A stretch of 64,000 bases of DNA from NCBI RefSeq assembly GCF_001866075.3, contig NZ_CP063356.1, forward strand, positions 3,772,164 through 3,836,163. The letters are read 5' to 3'. Positions 43,501-51,348 of this stretch are shown here, in pieces. Source of the DNA: Anaerobacillus isosaccharinicus. GTDB lineage: Bacteria; Bacillota; Bacilli; Bacillales; Anaerobacillaceae. The notes under the pieces are model-generated. The model made no database searches. It was not told where the DNA came from and saw nothing but the letters and a program-made list of their open reading frames with translations. The stretch's first letter is position 1. Every line of letters starts with the position of its first letter. Made by a program: the position numbers and the translations under genes.

Positions 43501-44133
43501 TATTTACGAGAGCGGATGCGCTTTGTGCTTAATGATTACTTCATTAGTGCGATCAATGTGTCGGTGATTACTGGCAATAGCAAAAAGGAACTACAAGAAC
43601 AATTAGTCGCGCAAATAAAAGAATGGCGTGGCTTAGGGGAATATTTCTTAAAGCAAGAATTTGAGGCCACTGTTATTCGAATGGAAGAAGCTATTAAAGA
43701 ACGGGCGAAAAAATGGATGATCGATGAGGGTGTCTTAATACAAAAACAACTTCCGTTTTTATATGTTGATCATGAAGTTGAAATAGAACCTCTTGATGTT
43801 GTTCTCCATGATTTGCACATAACGATTGAAACGAATAATTATTTACCTTTTATTAAATCGAAAAAAGACTTTTTCGAACATGGTATGGTAAAGAACCTAA
43901 AAGAAGTACTTGTAGCAGATGGTACAGAAAAAGCGAGTATTGTTATTGACAAGTCTACGCAACGTTATAAACAAGCTTTCGAAGATCATTTTCTACTATT
44001 AGAGAACACTTTGAAGGATCGCTTAAAGGATGCAATACACCATGAACTAAGTCGTTTTGAAGCGTTATTTGATCAAAAAGAACAAGCTTCGTTGCAAGAG
44101 GAATATGAGAATTTACGAAAGTATTTGCTTTAA
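40549..44133 (+). CDS. dynA: Bacterial dynamin DynA (YpbR), double GTPase
   Basis: Membrane-bending GTPase; in B. subtilis DynA protects the membrane against pore-forming antibiotics and phage lysis. Two fused dynamin units: the first P-loop GHFSAGKST at residues 42-50 with LDTPGVD, the second GAFSAGKSS near residue 625 with LVDTPGVNS. Each is followed by long helical stalks. 1194 residues, practically the length of the B. subtilis protein (1193). GTG start behind AAGGATGGTG. It begins 122 nt after mrfB and leads a likely operon with the next two genes. Confidence 0.93.
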   Translation: MIKEKQQSTVQGIIPFTTEEQQRLEMLRDKKSAGIFEVAFCGHFSAGKSTILNTLLGAEVLPTSPIPTSANIIEIKNGEQGLTVHSKKEAPKVWHGEIPWNKVREWGMNGGDISKMTITAPLQFLGDHSCILDTPGVDSTDESHEAVTVEQLYTTDAILYVMDYNHVQSETNLYFLKQLSLEKKLIYIVINQVDKHNEAEIPFSMFKKSVEDVFRSWEIKYMGMYFTSMKNQNHPLNQFSLLESELKGLLFQSKKLTEGSQLRLEHGFYHAVESRLQEEKQEAILEVISKMKEKGYDLDQLAEEQQLTQQLLSLNKYDEELWGQFDSELGKLFKNVTLFPATTTDKARDWIDSLQPGFRVGLLFTKKKTEEEQERRLEKLLIELQEKVKSQLLFHVQSFFQKVDRTKLSNIEAFEEGYSNLPFQITKEFLKKRVLTEHSNREYVFTFTGEITSEIVKELKNRAKSLVQIQISGLEQFVQREIEQLQQQLAKFKEIQNYSQKMDEIKTRYLIFIESVQEKLKQFPADRHFNEQIVKAMQGEYPKEQGSTFTNIVFENESVIEADALLEHQVSPISFSEEDTTRWLANVKKALLNHQKTTVLAGERNHLLERIERYEKQTFIISLFGAFSAGKSSFANALLGDNVLPVSPNPTTATVSTIQKATTQFPHGTVVVTLKSRQSLDKEIVAVAKELDAKLTLDNIEAWKPNMKEYVSSWQKTYAEYLLTIKNSLGESEWKLGTDLIVTLDDLQGLVADESKACLIEEVHIYYDAPITKKGIVLVDTPGVNSIHGRHTNVAFQQMRSSDAIFYLTYYNHAFSKADQYFLQQMAKVNESFQHDKLYFVINAADLAGSLGELNGVRKHVHDQLVRNGIATPRLYHLSSKEGLISKKQSSNIETSFSKFERAFYDYTVLELKQLSLNMITTELRQFINKANDSIAFMKEETATKVKKHEELKLIVEALVQKVEEAVFTYALRDVTHEFEQLVLYLRERMRFVLNDYFISAINVSVITGNSKKELQEQLVAQIKEWRGLGEYFLKQEFEATVIRMEEAIKERAKKWMIDEGVLIQKQLPFLYVDHEVEIEPLDVVLHDLHITIETNNYLPFIKSKKDFFEHGMVKNLKEVLVADGTEKASIVIDKSTQRYKQAFEDHFLLLENTLKDRLKDAIHHELSRFEALFDQKEQASLQEEYENLRKYLL

Positions 44134-44160
44134 AATCTTTGGCAGTGAGGATGAATCATT

Positions 44161-46065
44161 TTGAATAAAGTAGACCACAAAAAACTTCGGGATACACCGC
44201 CTTTTGATATTTTAACAAGAGAAGAGTTTGATGGGATTACGAAAGAAGCAGAGCTACTTCTGTTTAAAAAAAATGAATTTTTGTTTCATGAAGACGAAGA
44301 GGAAATTGAACTTTATTTTTTAATAGCAGGTTCCGCCAAAAACATTCTCCATAAAACGAGTGGAGAACAGTTTTCGGTGCGCTATTATTATCCTGGGGAT
44401 TTAATTGGCTTGATGATTATGTTAGCTGGTGGGCAAATGACGTTTTCGGTTCAAGCAATCCAGGACTGTGAAGTATTTCTCTTAAAAAAAGCAGCATTGT
44501 TGCAAGTGATGGCAAAAAATGAAGCCTTTTCAGAGATTGTTCTTGAAGGTATTGGCGATCGGATGAAAACTCTATACGATGAGATTAAGCGTGAACATAA
44601 CGGGGAGGAAACGGAGAACATCCCGCTATTACGGACGAGAATCGATAGAATTATGAGTAAAGCGACATTTATTTCTCCTAACGACACGATTATACAAGCA
44701 GCTAGACGGCTTCGCTCGCAAACGAATGTAGGCTTAGTAGTCGTTGATGAAGAAAATCGGTTACTAGGAACAGTGACACAACGGGATTTGTTACACGCAA
44801 TTGTATTAAATGACACGAATAAGCTTGTAAGAGACATTATGAATAAGAAGCCATATAGGGCCCCAGTAGATTCGTTTTCTTACGATGTCTTGTCCTACTT
44901 TAAAGATGACCACGTTGATTTTATCCCTGTTGTCAAACAAGACAAAGTCGTTGGGGCCTTAACTGCAGAATCGTTTCTACAACTTCAAGCTTCAAATTAT
45001 GTTAGTTTGTCGCATGGGATCCATCATGCGCCATCATTAGACCTTGTAGCTAAATATGCAGCAGTCAATAACCGTTTGTTTATCGATTTTGTTGAGCAAT
45101 TACTATCTGAAAATACGTATGCTTATGACGTTTGTGAATTAATTTCCAACTACAATGATAAAGTTCACCGACAAGTAATAAAAATGGCCTTAAAAGAAAT
45201 GAAAGAAGAAGGTTTTGGTACACCACCAATTAATTACTGCTTTATTGTGATGGGAAGTCAAGGGAGAAAAGAACAGGCGTTTAGTACTGACCAAGACAAC
45301 GGCCTAATCCTTGATAATTATGAGCACCTCCCAAATAAGGACGAAATTGAAACTTATTTCAAAACTTTTGCTTACAAAATTAATCATGGTCTCGTTGCTT
45401 GCGGTTTCCCCCTATGTACAGGGGAGGTTATGGCAAAAGAAGCAAAATGGCGCCGTTCTCTAAATAATTGGATTGTAGAAGTAGAGCGTTGGGTCAAGGA
45501 AACAGATTCAGAGGAAATTAGAGATTTTACTATTTTTATTGATTACCGGCCAATTTTCGGCGATTTTTCTTTAGCAAGAAACCTTCGGGAAGCAACGACA
45601 GCTACAGTTACAAAAGGAAAAATGCTTCACTTACTGTTAATGAAGGATACAATTAGATTTCGTGTACCTTTAAATCCTTTTGGGATGATAACGACATCAG
45701 GAAAAGAACATTCAATTAACTTAAAAAAAGCAGCAATTATGCAAATTGTGAATGGGGTCCGGATATTTTCGATCAAGAACGGAATTCACGAAGAGAACAC
45801 AATAAAACGACTTAATTTATTGAAAGAGATGGAAGTGTTTCACCCTCGTGATGTGACAAATGCCCAAACCGTACTTCACATTCTGATGAGAATGAGGCTT
45901 TTAAATAATATTGGTCAGTTGCGAAATAATCTGAATTTATCAAATGAGCTCTCATTAGATTTTGTTGATAAAGAGGAAAAAAAGAAGCTGAAAGAAGCTT
46001 TGAGTATCGCTAAGCGCCTTCAGCAAATGAGCGAGCTAAGCTTCGGAAGGAAACGAGGGATTTAA
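44161..46065 (+). CDS. cNMP-binding / CBS / DUF294 nucleotidyltransferase protein
   Basis: Cytoplasmic signalling protein of 634 residues: cyclic-nucleotide-binding-type domain (about 20-140), CBS pair (about 160-275; ISPNDTIIQAARRL, GTVTQRDLLHAI), DUF294 nucleotidyltransferase with the GlnD-like core MGSQGRKEQAFSTDQDNGLI and a C-terminal DUF294_C domain. The family is often next to a DnaQ-like exonuclease and a sodium/solute symporter; here the exonuclease is present and the symporter is not. TTG start 28 nt after dynA. Target unknown. Confidence 0.88.
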   Translation: MNKVDHKKLRDTPPFDILTREEFDGITKEAELLLFKKNEFLFHEDEEEIELYFLIAGSAKNILHKTSGEQFSVRYYYPGDLIGLMIMLAGGQMTFSVQAIQDCEVFLLKKAALLQVMAKNEAFSEIVLEGIGDRMKTLYDEIKREHNGEETENIPLLRTRIDRIMSKATFISPNDTIIQAARRLRSQTNVGLVVVDEENRLLGTVTQRDLLHAIVLNDTNKLVRDIMNKKPYRAPVDSFSYDVLSYFKDDHVDFIPVVKQDKVVGALTAESFLQLQASNYVSLSHGIHHAPSLDLVAKYAAVNNRLFIDFVEQLLSENTYAYDVCELISNYNDKVHRQVIKMALKEMKEEGFGTPPINYCFIVMGSQGRKEQAFSTDQDNGLILDNYEHLPNKDEIETYFKTFAYKINHGLVACGFPLCTGEVMAKEAKWRRSLNNWIVEVERWVKETDSEEIRDFTIFIDYRPIFGDFSLARNLREATTATVTKGKMLHLLLMKDTIRFRVPLNPFGMITTSGKEHSINLKKAAIMQIVNGVRIFSIKNGIHEENTIKRLNLLKEMEVFHPRDVTNAQTVLHILMRMRLLNNIGQLRNNLNLSNELSLDFVDKEEKKKLKEALSIAKRLQQMSELSFGRKRGI

Positions 46066-46812
46066 TTGGAACCAGTCCCATCACTACGAATAATTAAATA
46101 TGTTCTGTACGATCATTTTTCTATGAAGCGAAAGCAACAAAAACATGTAAGTAAAGAGCTTCAAAATGAAATATTAAATGAAATGCTTTCAATGAAGACG
46201 ACTCTTTCACTTAAACAGAGCTTCAATGAAACAACTTTTACAGTTTTTGATTTAGAAACTACTGGTTTTTTTCCGAAACTAGGTGATGAAATTGTTTCAA
46301 TCGGTGCAATTAAGTTAAATGTAAATGAAATCAAGTTTCCTGAGCACTTCTATGAAGTAGTCTCACCGATTGGTGAAGTTCCTGAATATATTTATTCCCT
46401 TACTGGACTAGCAAAAGAACAGGTTGAGAATGGCTGTTCGTTTCAAGAAGCATTCTTAAAGTTCTTACAGTTCAGTAAAGAGACCGTTTTAGTCGCTCAT
46501 CCGGCTTCTTTCGATGTCCATTTTTTACAAGTGATGGCAAAACGGTGGGGTTTACCTAAGTATAACCCGTTATTCATAGATTCTTACTTTCTTGCGAATT
46601 TCTTGCAACCGAAACTGAATAACAAACTTGACAGATTGGTCTCATATTTTGAAATTGATCAAAAAGAACGACATCATGCTCTTAATGATGCCCAAATGAC
46701 AGCAGAAGTGTTTACTAAGCTATTAGAGATGTTAGAAGAAAAAGATGTTCTTAATTTTGAGGATTATTTAAAAATTAGAGGCAAGAAAAAAGGGAAACTT
46801 GTTGTTGTTTAA
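46066..46812 (+). CDS. DnaQ-like 3'-5' exonuclease
   Basis: A 248-residue nuclease of the DEDDh group: FTVFDLETTGFFPK (Asp-x-Glu), LVAHPASFDVHFL and HHALNDAQMTAEVF supply the catalytic residues. TTG start directly after the stop of the DUF294 gene, with GAGGGA in that gene's end, so the two are co-translated. The first 55 residues are a basic helical extension. It likely partners the DUF294/CBS protein rather than replication, which uses PolC's own exonuclease. A strong terminator follows. Confidence 0.87.
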   Translation: MEPVPSLRIIKYVLYDHFSMKRKQQKHVSKELQNEILNEMLSMKTTLSLKQSFNETTFTVFDLETTGFFPKLGDEIVSIGAIKLNVNEIKFPEHFYEVVSPIGEVPEYIYSLTGLAKEQVENGCSFQEAFLKFLQFSKETVLVAHPASFDVHFLQVMAKRWGLPKYNPLFIDSYFLANFLQPKLNNKLDRLVSYFEIDQKERHHALNDAQMTAEVFTKLLEMLEEKDVLNFEDYLKIRGKKKGKLVVV

Positions 46813-46813
46813 A

Positions 46814-46853
46814 GAAAGGAGGCAGACTAATCATAAGTCTGCCTCCTTTCTCT
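46814..46853. terminator. Terminator of the dynA operon
   Basis: AGAAAGGAGGCAGACT / AGTCTGCCTCCTTTCT, a 16-bp perfect stem, shared with the convergent ferredoxin gene. Confidence 0.9.
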
Positions 46854-46854
46854 A

Positions 46855-47190
46855 TTAATCGGCTGGTCTTGTGCCAGGTTCTAAATTAGAGTTTGTTTTT
46901 GTCATTACAGCCTTAACCGTAGCGTCACCACTCACTCGAACTTGACAGGACAAGCGAATATGATCATCATTAAAACCCTTTGCAGCTAATGTTTGTTGCT
47001 CACTTTCTGATTTTGGACCAAAATCTCCTTCAATAACCTCAACTCTACAGCTTGTGCATTTGGAATTTCCGCCACAGCGATGTAAAATATCGACACCGTT
47101 ATCCTCTAAAACATTCACTAGCTTTTTGCCATCTTCTCCTTCAAAAGAGTGATAGTCAATAACATTAATAGTTGGCACCTGCCATTCCAC
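46855..47190 (-). CDS. 2Fe-2S ferredoxin
   Basis: A 111-residue plant-type ferredoxin. The cluster cysteines are in HRCGGNSKCTSCRVEV (three) and LSCQVRV (fourth). The spacing C-x5-C-x2-C is that of bacterial 2Fe-2S ferredoxins. AAAGGTGG precedes the ATG. The partner reductase is not adjacent. It could serve redox enzymes elsewhere; the 2-oxoacid oxidoreductase of this window would be expected to use a 4Fe-4S ferredoxin instead. Confidence 0.88.
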   Translation of the reverse strand: MEWQVPTINVIDYHSFEGEDGKKLVNVLEDNGVDILHRCGGNSKCTSCRVEVIEGDFGPKSESEQQTLAAKGFNDDHIRLSCQVRVSGDATVKAVMTKTNSNLEPGTRPAD

Positions 47191-47466
47191 CTTTCGTATC
47201 TCTTCAACAACCTACTTTACCCATCTATTTATGGAAATAAACAAGGAATATATTTCCTGGGTAAGCGCAAAAACAGTGTTAATTCGGGGTTTTCTGCCTG
47301 TTTTCCGGAAAATAAAGCCTTAAATTGTAGAAAATTGTTAGAAAAGTCTGGAGTTACGACAATTCTTTTGAAATAAGCAATAATTTCCTATTGTCATTGT
47401 ATCATTTTCTAAATAAAATATACGTTGGATAATTTATTTTTAATGATTCTTAATGGAGAGATGATA

Positions 47467-47541
47467 ATGGCCTTATATATATTAATTATGTTTTTCGTTA
47501 TGATTGGCGTTACGATATTTGTGATGAGCGGAATTTCTTAA
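47467..47541 (+). CDS. 24-residue hydrophobic peptide
   Basis: Reads MALYILIMFFVMIGVTIFVM and four more residues, a single membrane span with almost no soluble part. GGAGAG lies 8 nt before the ATG. Such tiny membrane peptides are common but poorly annotated in Bacillus; this one lies between the ferredoxin and cotD genes and the cotD promoter begins after it. Real translation is not certain. Confidence 0.45.
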   Translation: MALYILIMFFVMIGVTIFVMSGIS

Positions 47542-47553
47542 CGATACAGACCA

Positions 47554-47565
47554 AAATAGGTGAAT
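47554..47565 (+). promoter_or_regulatory. GerE-like box before cotD
   Basis: AAATAGGTGAAT fits the GerE consensus RWWTRGGYNNYY at 11 of 12 positions, centred about 46 bp before the predicted start of transcription. Confidence 0.45.
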
Positions 47566-47573
47566 ACACTAGT

Positions 47574-47600
47574 ACATTTGCGTCTCCTTTTACATAGGTT
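47574..47600 (+). promoter_or_regulatory. Probable SigK promoter of cotD
   Basis: AC, a 17-nt spacer and CATAGGTTG, close to the mother-cell SigK consensus (AC-N16-17-CATANNNTA; last base differs). B. subtilis cotD is SigK- and GerE-controlled. Confidence 0.5.
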
Positions 47601-47635
47601 GTTATTGTACCAATAAAAAAAGGAGGAATTTAAAA

Positions 47636-47977
47636 ATGTTCTTTCCAGGACGCAGACCAGCAGTACAATCACAAGTTTTACCACCACGTGTTCATCCAAC
47701 GCAACAAAATGTAGTTTATAATTGCTGTGAATATATAGTGCCAGAGGTGCACCCTGCTCATACAACAGTAGTGAACAAACACCTTTACAAGCACTATCAT
47801 AACTTCCCGCAAACTGTATCACAAGTTGATCAGGTTGCTAACCAGCAATTTATGTGCCCTCCAGGACCTCCGATGCCTGTACCAGGGCCAGGAGTAGGGC
47901 CAGCAGGGTTTGGAGCACCGGGTGTTGGCGGACCAGGGTTCGCAGGCGCAGCAGCACCACGTCGTCGTTTCTTTTAA
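47636..47977 (+). CDS. cotD: Spore coat protein, CotD family
   Basis: Inner spore coat protein of 113 residues behind AAAAAAGGAGGA. The conserved CotD part lies at residues 12-75: VLPPRVHPTQQNVVYNCCEY, VPEVHPAHTTVVNKHLYKHY and NFPQTVSQVDQV. The C-terminus is a low-complexity proline/glycine tail ending in PRRRFF. The histidines and cysteines are usual for cross-linked coat proteins. The likely SigK promoter and GerE box upstream support late mother-cell expression. Confidence 0.9.
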   Translation: MFFPGRRPAVQSQVLPPRVHPTQQNVVYNCCEYIVPEVHPAHTTVVNKHLYKHYHNFPQTVSQVDQVANQQFMCPPGPPMPVPGPGVGPAGFGAPGVGGPGFAGAAAPRRRFF

Positions 47978-48082
47978 TTAGAAATAGTAGCAATACACTT
48001 ACAGGGTATGGCATAATTTAGATGCGTACCCTATTTTTATTCCATCAAAATTAATTAATCGTTTGATTAATTTAGTAAGTAG

Positions 48083-48643
48083 GTGTTTCATATCGTAAAA
48101 ATATTGGCGGTTACTGGTTATAAATCCCATGAATTAGGGATTTTTGATGAAAAGCATGTCGGTATTAAATACATAAAGAATGTTTTAGAGAAAAGAATAA
48201 TTTCTTTTATTGAAGATGGGTTGGAATGGGTTATAATCTCCGGCCAATTGGGTGTTGAATTATGGTGTGCTGAAGTTGTTCTTGGCTTAAAAAAGCAATA
48301 CCCCCAACTAAGGCTTGCTGTATTAACACCTTTTTATAACCAAGAAAGTAATTGGAATGAACTTCGAAAAGAACAATATGGTCGTGTTTTACAACAAGCG
48401 GATTATGTCGATAGTATTACAAAGAGAGATTATGAAAATCCGAGCCAATTGAAATTGAAAAATCAATTCATTGTCGAGAAAAGTGACGGACTTTTAGTTA
48501 TTTATGATGATGACAAACCAGGTTCGCCAAGTTATTATTTATCTTATGCGAAGCAAAGGTGTGAAGGTTCTAACTATCAGATCTTTTATATTTTTCCTGA
48601 TGAAATTGAACAAGCCTATCAAGATGAGATCTCTCATTGGTAA
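48083..48643 (+). CDS. ypsA: YpsA-like SLOG-family protein (DUF1273)
   Basis: A 186-residue protein of the DprA/LOG-like Rossmann superfamily; YpsA affects cell division in Firmicutes. Signatures: LAVTGYKSHELGIF, GLEWVIISGQLGVELWCAEV, LAVLTPFYNQESNWNE and KNQFIVEKSDGLLVIYDDDKPGSPSYY. The ribosome site is weak (AAGTAG), so the GTG start at 48083 is a guess; the first conserved residue is at codon 5 or 6. Placed directly before gpsB, as in B. subtilis, which fits a division role. Confidence 0.9.
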   Translation: MFHIVKILAVTGYKSHELGIFDEKHVGIKYIKNVLEKRIISFIEDGLEWVIISGQLGVELWCAEVVLGLKKQYPQLRLAVLTPFYNQESNWNELRKEQYGRVLQQADYVDSITKRDYENPSQLKLKNQFIVEKSDGLLVIYDDDKPGSPSYYLSYAKQRCEGSNYQIFYIFPDEIEQAYQDEISHW

Positions 48644-48774
48644 AACTTAATTGACAACTTGATTTTGTTTTGAAAAAATATAGAAAATGAAGAAAGTTTA
48701 TTTTACCTAAATCACCAATTCGTGAAGAAGAAAAATTCGAAACCAATTTAATTTTATTATAGAGGTGAATGAGC

Positions 48775-49083
48775 ATGGTTGAAAAAAAAATTGCACAACT
48801 AACACCAAAGGAAATATTAGAAAAAGAATTTAAAACTAGCTTAAAAGGTTATAACCAAGATGAGGTTGATAAATTTTTAGATACTGTGATAAAAGACTAT
48901 GAGTTATTCCAAAAGAGAATTGACGTATTAGAAAATGAAAATGCTAAGCTTAAGCTAGATGCAGATAAACTAGCACAACAACAAACTCGCCAAGTACCTC
49001 CAGCAGGAAATACAAATTACGATATCTTAAAAAGATTATCGAATTTAGAGAAACATGTTTTCGGAAATAAACTTTTTGACTAA
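48775..49083 (+). CDS. gpsB: Cell division protein GpsB (YpsB)
   Basis: DivIVA-like adaptor that shuttles penicillin-binding protein 1 between the septum and side wall. ATG 48775 is chosen over ATG 48769, which touches the AGAGGTGA ribosome site. The N-terminal DivIVA-type domain reads [20 protein letters not shown] followed by [14 protein letters not shown] and a coiled coil; the C-terminal conserved piece is [16 protein letters not shown]. 102 residues compared with 98 in B. subtilis. The RNase HI-like gene starts 12 nt downstream, likely co-transcribed. Confidence 0.93.
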   Translation: MVEKKIAQLTPKEILEKEFKTSLKGYNQDEVDKFLDTVIKDYELFQKRIDVLENENAKLKLDADKLAQQQTRQVPPAGNTNYDILKRLSNLEKHVFGNKLFD

Positions 49084-49095
49084 GGAGTTTTTCAG

Positions 49096-49488
49096 TTGAT
49101 CGAAGTATATATTGACGGGGCTAGCACTGGTAACCCAGGTCAGGCTGGTGCTGGAATTTTTATTAAAGAGAATGGAAAAGTAGATCATTTCTCATTTCCA
49201 CTAGGAGAGATGACAAGTCACGAAGCTGAATTTTACGCTTTAATTAAAGCGCTTGAGATTTGTTCTGAAAGAGGATATGCTGTTGTTTCATTTCGAACAG
49301 ATTCGAAGATTGTTGAAGATACTGTAGAAAAACGTTATGCAAAGCGTGAGCCATATAAATCTTTAATGAATAAAGCCCTCCCATACATAGACAACTTTGA
49401 CTTATTTTTTATTAAGTGGATTCCCGGGAAAAATAATGCAACTGCAGATCACTTAGCTAAGAAAGCCATACAAATGAACCGGAAATAA
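49096..49488 (+). CDS. Ribonuclease HI-family protein (YpeP-like)
   Basis: A 130-residue protein with all four acidic positions of RNase HI: YIDGASTGNPGQ, HEAEFYALIKALE, FRTDSKIV and NATADHLAKKA. It lacks the basic handle of E. coli RNase HI, as in Bacillus homologues, some of which are active and some not. TTG start behind AAGGAG, closely after gpsB. The promoter of rnpB begins 8 nt after its stop codon. Confidence 0.87.
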   Translation: MIEVYIDGASTGNPGQAGAGIFIKENGKVDHFSFPLGEMTSHEAEFYALIKALEICSERGYAVVSFRTDSKIVEDTVEKRYAKREPYKSLMNKALPYIDNFDLFFIKWIPGKNNATADHLAKKAIQMNRK

Positions 49489-49495
49489 TTACAAG

Positions 49496-49524
49496 TTGGC
49501 ATTTAATTAAAACAATGCTATACT
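49496..49524 (+). promoter_or_regulatory. Promoter of rnpB
   Basis: TTGGCA, 17-nt spacer and TATACT; predicted transcription start near 49531, just before the RNase P RNA. Confidence 0.8.
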
Positions 49525-49546
49525 TAGTTTTGTCGTCTTTACGACA

Positions 49547-49954
49547 GCCATTAAGCGTTCAGGTAATTGCTGCATCTTCGGATGTTGAGGAAAGTCCATG
49601 CTCGCACGGTCTGCGATGACCGTAGTGTTCGTGCCTAGCGAAGTCATAAGCTAGGGTAGTTTGGTTTCGACTGAGCTAACGGCAGGGAACGCACCTAAGT
49701 CTTTATAGATATGGTGTTAATACCTTGAAAGTGCCACAGTGACGGAGTCTAGCCGGAAACGGATAGAGTGGAACGAGGTAAACCCCACGAGCGAGAAACC
49801 CAAATTTGGTAGGGGAACCTTCTTTAGGGAATTGAACCGAGAGAAGGACAAGAAGCATTGCTTCTTGTAGATAGATGATTACCACCGGAGTACGAGGTCA
49901 ATAGCCGTTTGCAGTACAAAGGAACAAAACATGGCTTATCGAACGCTTATAGCT
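49547..49954 (+). ncRNA. rnpB: RNase P RNA, class B (Bacillus type)
   Basis: Catalytic RNA that matures the 5' ends of tRNAs. Highly conserved pieces are visible: GAGGAAAGTCCATGCTCGCA, GTGCCTAGCGAAGTCATAAG, GAAAGTGCCACAGTGACG, GGTAAACCCCACGAGCGAG, GTAGATAGATGATTACC and GGAACAAAACATGGCTTA. Helix P1 closes the molecule: TTAAGCGTTC (49551-49560) pairs with GAACGCTTAT (49941-49950). Its length of about 408 nt and the Bacillus-type layout fit class B. The ends are estimated to within a few bases. Confidence 0.96.
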
Positions 49955-49973
49955 AAAATTTAATCTTTAAATG

Positions 49974-50006
49974 TGAACTCTACACGTACTGTGTGGAGTT
50001 TTTTAT
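49974..50006 (+). terminator. Terminator of rnpB
   Basis: AACTCTACAC / GTGTGGAGTT arms with a GTACT loop and a TTTTTATTT tail; the heptamer array starts right after. Confidence 0.88.
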
Positions 50007-50097
50007 TTATGAATTATGAATTATGAATTATGAATTATGAATTATGAATTATGAATTATGAATTATGAATTATGAATTATGAATTATGAATTATGAA
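50007..50097 (+). repeat. Heptanucleotide tandem array, 13 copies of TTATGAA
   Basis: 91 bp of perfect 7-bp repeats beginning directly after the rnpB terminator. It is followed by a partial unit, a TTGTGA/TCACAA dyad and degenerate inverted heptamers (ATTCTAC type). Confidence 0.98.
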
Positions 50098-50103
50098 TTA
50101 TGC

Positions 50104-50120
50104 TTGTGAAAAAATCACAA
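50104..50120. other. TTGTGA-N5-TCACAA dyad closing the second array
   Basis: TTGTGAAAAAATCACAA, 6-bp arms. Parallels the dyad next to the 19-copy array at 19934. Confidence 0.6.
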
Positions 50121-50130
50121 CCTATTATCA

Positions 50131-50172
50131 TTCTACATTCTTCATTTTACATTCTAAATTCTACATTCTATA
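50131..50172 (-). repeat. Degenerate inverted heptamers (ATTCTAC type)
   Basis: Successive units ATTCTAC, ATTCTTC, ATTTTAC, ATTCTAA, ATTCTAC and ATTCTAT lead up to the ribosome site of the RNA methyltransferase gene. They are diverged reverse complements of GTAGAAT. Confidence 0.75.
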
Positions 50173-50209
50173 ATGGTAGAAGCAAATTTTAACCGAGAGA
50201 GGAACTATT

Positions 50210-51346
50210 ATGGGAAACATAAAATTAATTGCAACTGCATCTATGGGGCTAGAAGCAATAGTCGCCAGAGAAGTCAAAGATCTAGGATATGAAAACGTAC
50301 AAGTAGAAAATGGTAAAGTAATTATTGAAGCCGATGAAAAGGCCATTACTAGACTAAATTTATGGCTTAGGTCAGCTGATCGAGTGAAATTAGTCGTTGG
50401 AGAGTTTAAAGCAACAACCTTCGATGAATTATTTGAAAAAACGAAGGCACTTCCATGGGCACAATGGATTCCTGAAAATGGTGAATTCCCTGTCATTGGA
50501 AAATCAGTGAAGTCTACATTATTTAGCGTTTCTGACTGCCAAGCTATTGTGAAAAAAGCAGTAGTCGAAAGTTTGAAAAAAACATATCAACGGGCCTGGT
50601 TCGATGAAGATGGACCTTTTTTTCGGATTGAGGTTGCTCTATTAAAAGATATCGTAACTTTAACAATTGATACGAGCGGAGCTGGTTTACATAAACGTGG
50701 TTATCGCTATCTTCATAGTGAAGCACCACTAAAAGAAACAATGGCAGCTGCGATGCTTATGCTGACAAATTGGCATCCAGATCGTCCATTTTGGGATCCA
50801 TTTTGCGGTTCAGGGACATTATCAATTGAAGCAGCAATGATCGGGCAAAACATTGCTCCAGGCTTCAACCGTGACTTTGCTTCACAGGATTGGGAGTGGG
50901 TTGGACAAAATAATTGGGATTTAGCAATGGAAGAAGCTGAAGACCTTGCCAATTACGATCAACCGCTTCAAATTATCGGTACGGATATTGATCATAAGAT
51001 GATCGACCTTTCGATTAACAATGCGAGAGAAGCAGGCTTTGGCGACATGCTTCAATTCAAACAAATGCAAGTGAAAGATATTTCAACTAAGTTAGAGTAC
51101 GGAGTAATAGTCGGAAATCCTCCATACGGAGAACGTATCGGAGAATTAGACGAAGTTGAACATATGTATAAAGAAATGGGACGAGCTTTTGCTAAGCTTG
51201 ATACGTGGTCAGTTTACATGTTAACTTCCCACGAAGGTTTTGAAGAATTGTATGGAAAAAAGGCATCAAAGAAACGTAAACTTTATAACGGAAATATTAA
51301 AACAGATTTTTATCAATTCTTCGGACCAAGACCGCCGAGAGCTTAG
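50210..51346 (+). CDS. ypsC: THUMP-domain RNA methyltransferase (YpsC, RlmL-like)
   Basis: SAM-dependent N2-guanine methyltransferase acting on rRNA. The N-terminal THUMP-containing part spans about residues 1-160; the methyltransferase core shows DPFCGSGTLSIEAAMIGQNI, TDIDHKMIDLSINNAREAG and the catalytic NPPYGERIGE. 378 residues, matching B. subtilis YpsC. AGAGAGGAAC precedes the ATG. It lies between two heptamer/hairpin elements (50007-50172 and 51349-51443). Substrate position is inferred from family membership. Confidence 0.9.
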   Translation: MGNIKLIATASMGLEAIVAREVKDLGYENVQVENGKVIIEADEKAITRLNLWLRSADRVKLVVGEFKATTFDELFEKTKALPWAQWIPENGEFPVIGKSVKSTLFSVSDCQAIVKKAVVESLKKTYQRAWFDEDGPFFRIEVALLKDIVTLTIDTSGAGLHKRGYRYLHSEAPLKETMAAAMLMLTNWHPDRPFWDPFCGSGTLSIEAAMIGQNIAPGFNRDFASQDWEWVGQNNWDLAMEEAEDLANYDQPLQIIGTDIDHKMIDLSINNAREAGFGDMLQFKQMQVKDISTKLEYGVIVGNPPYGERIGELDEVEHMYKEMGRAFAKLDTWSVYMLTSHEGFEELYGKKASKKRKLYNGNIKTDFYQFFGPRPPRA

Positions 51347-51348
51347 TT

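Noticed and set aside
47149-47376. 75-codon frame in the gap between the ferredoxin and cotD genes
   Set aside because: Begins inside the ferredoxin gene on the other strand and lacks a ribosome site; the gap 47191-47466 shows nothing else convincing.
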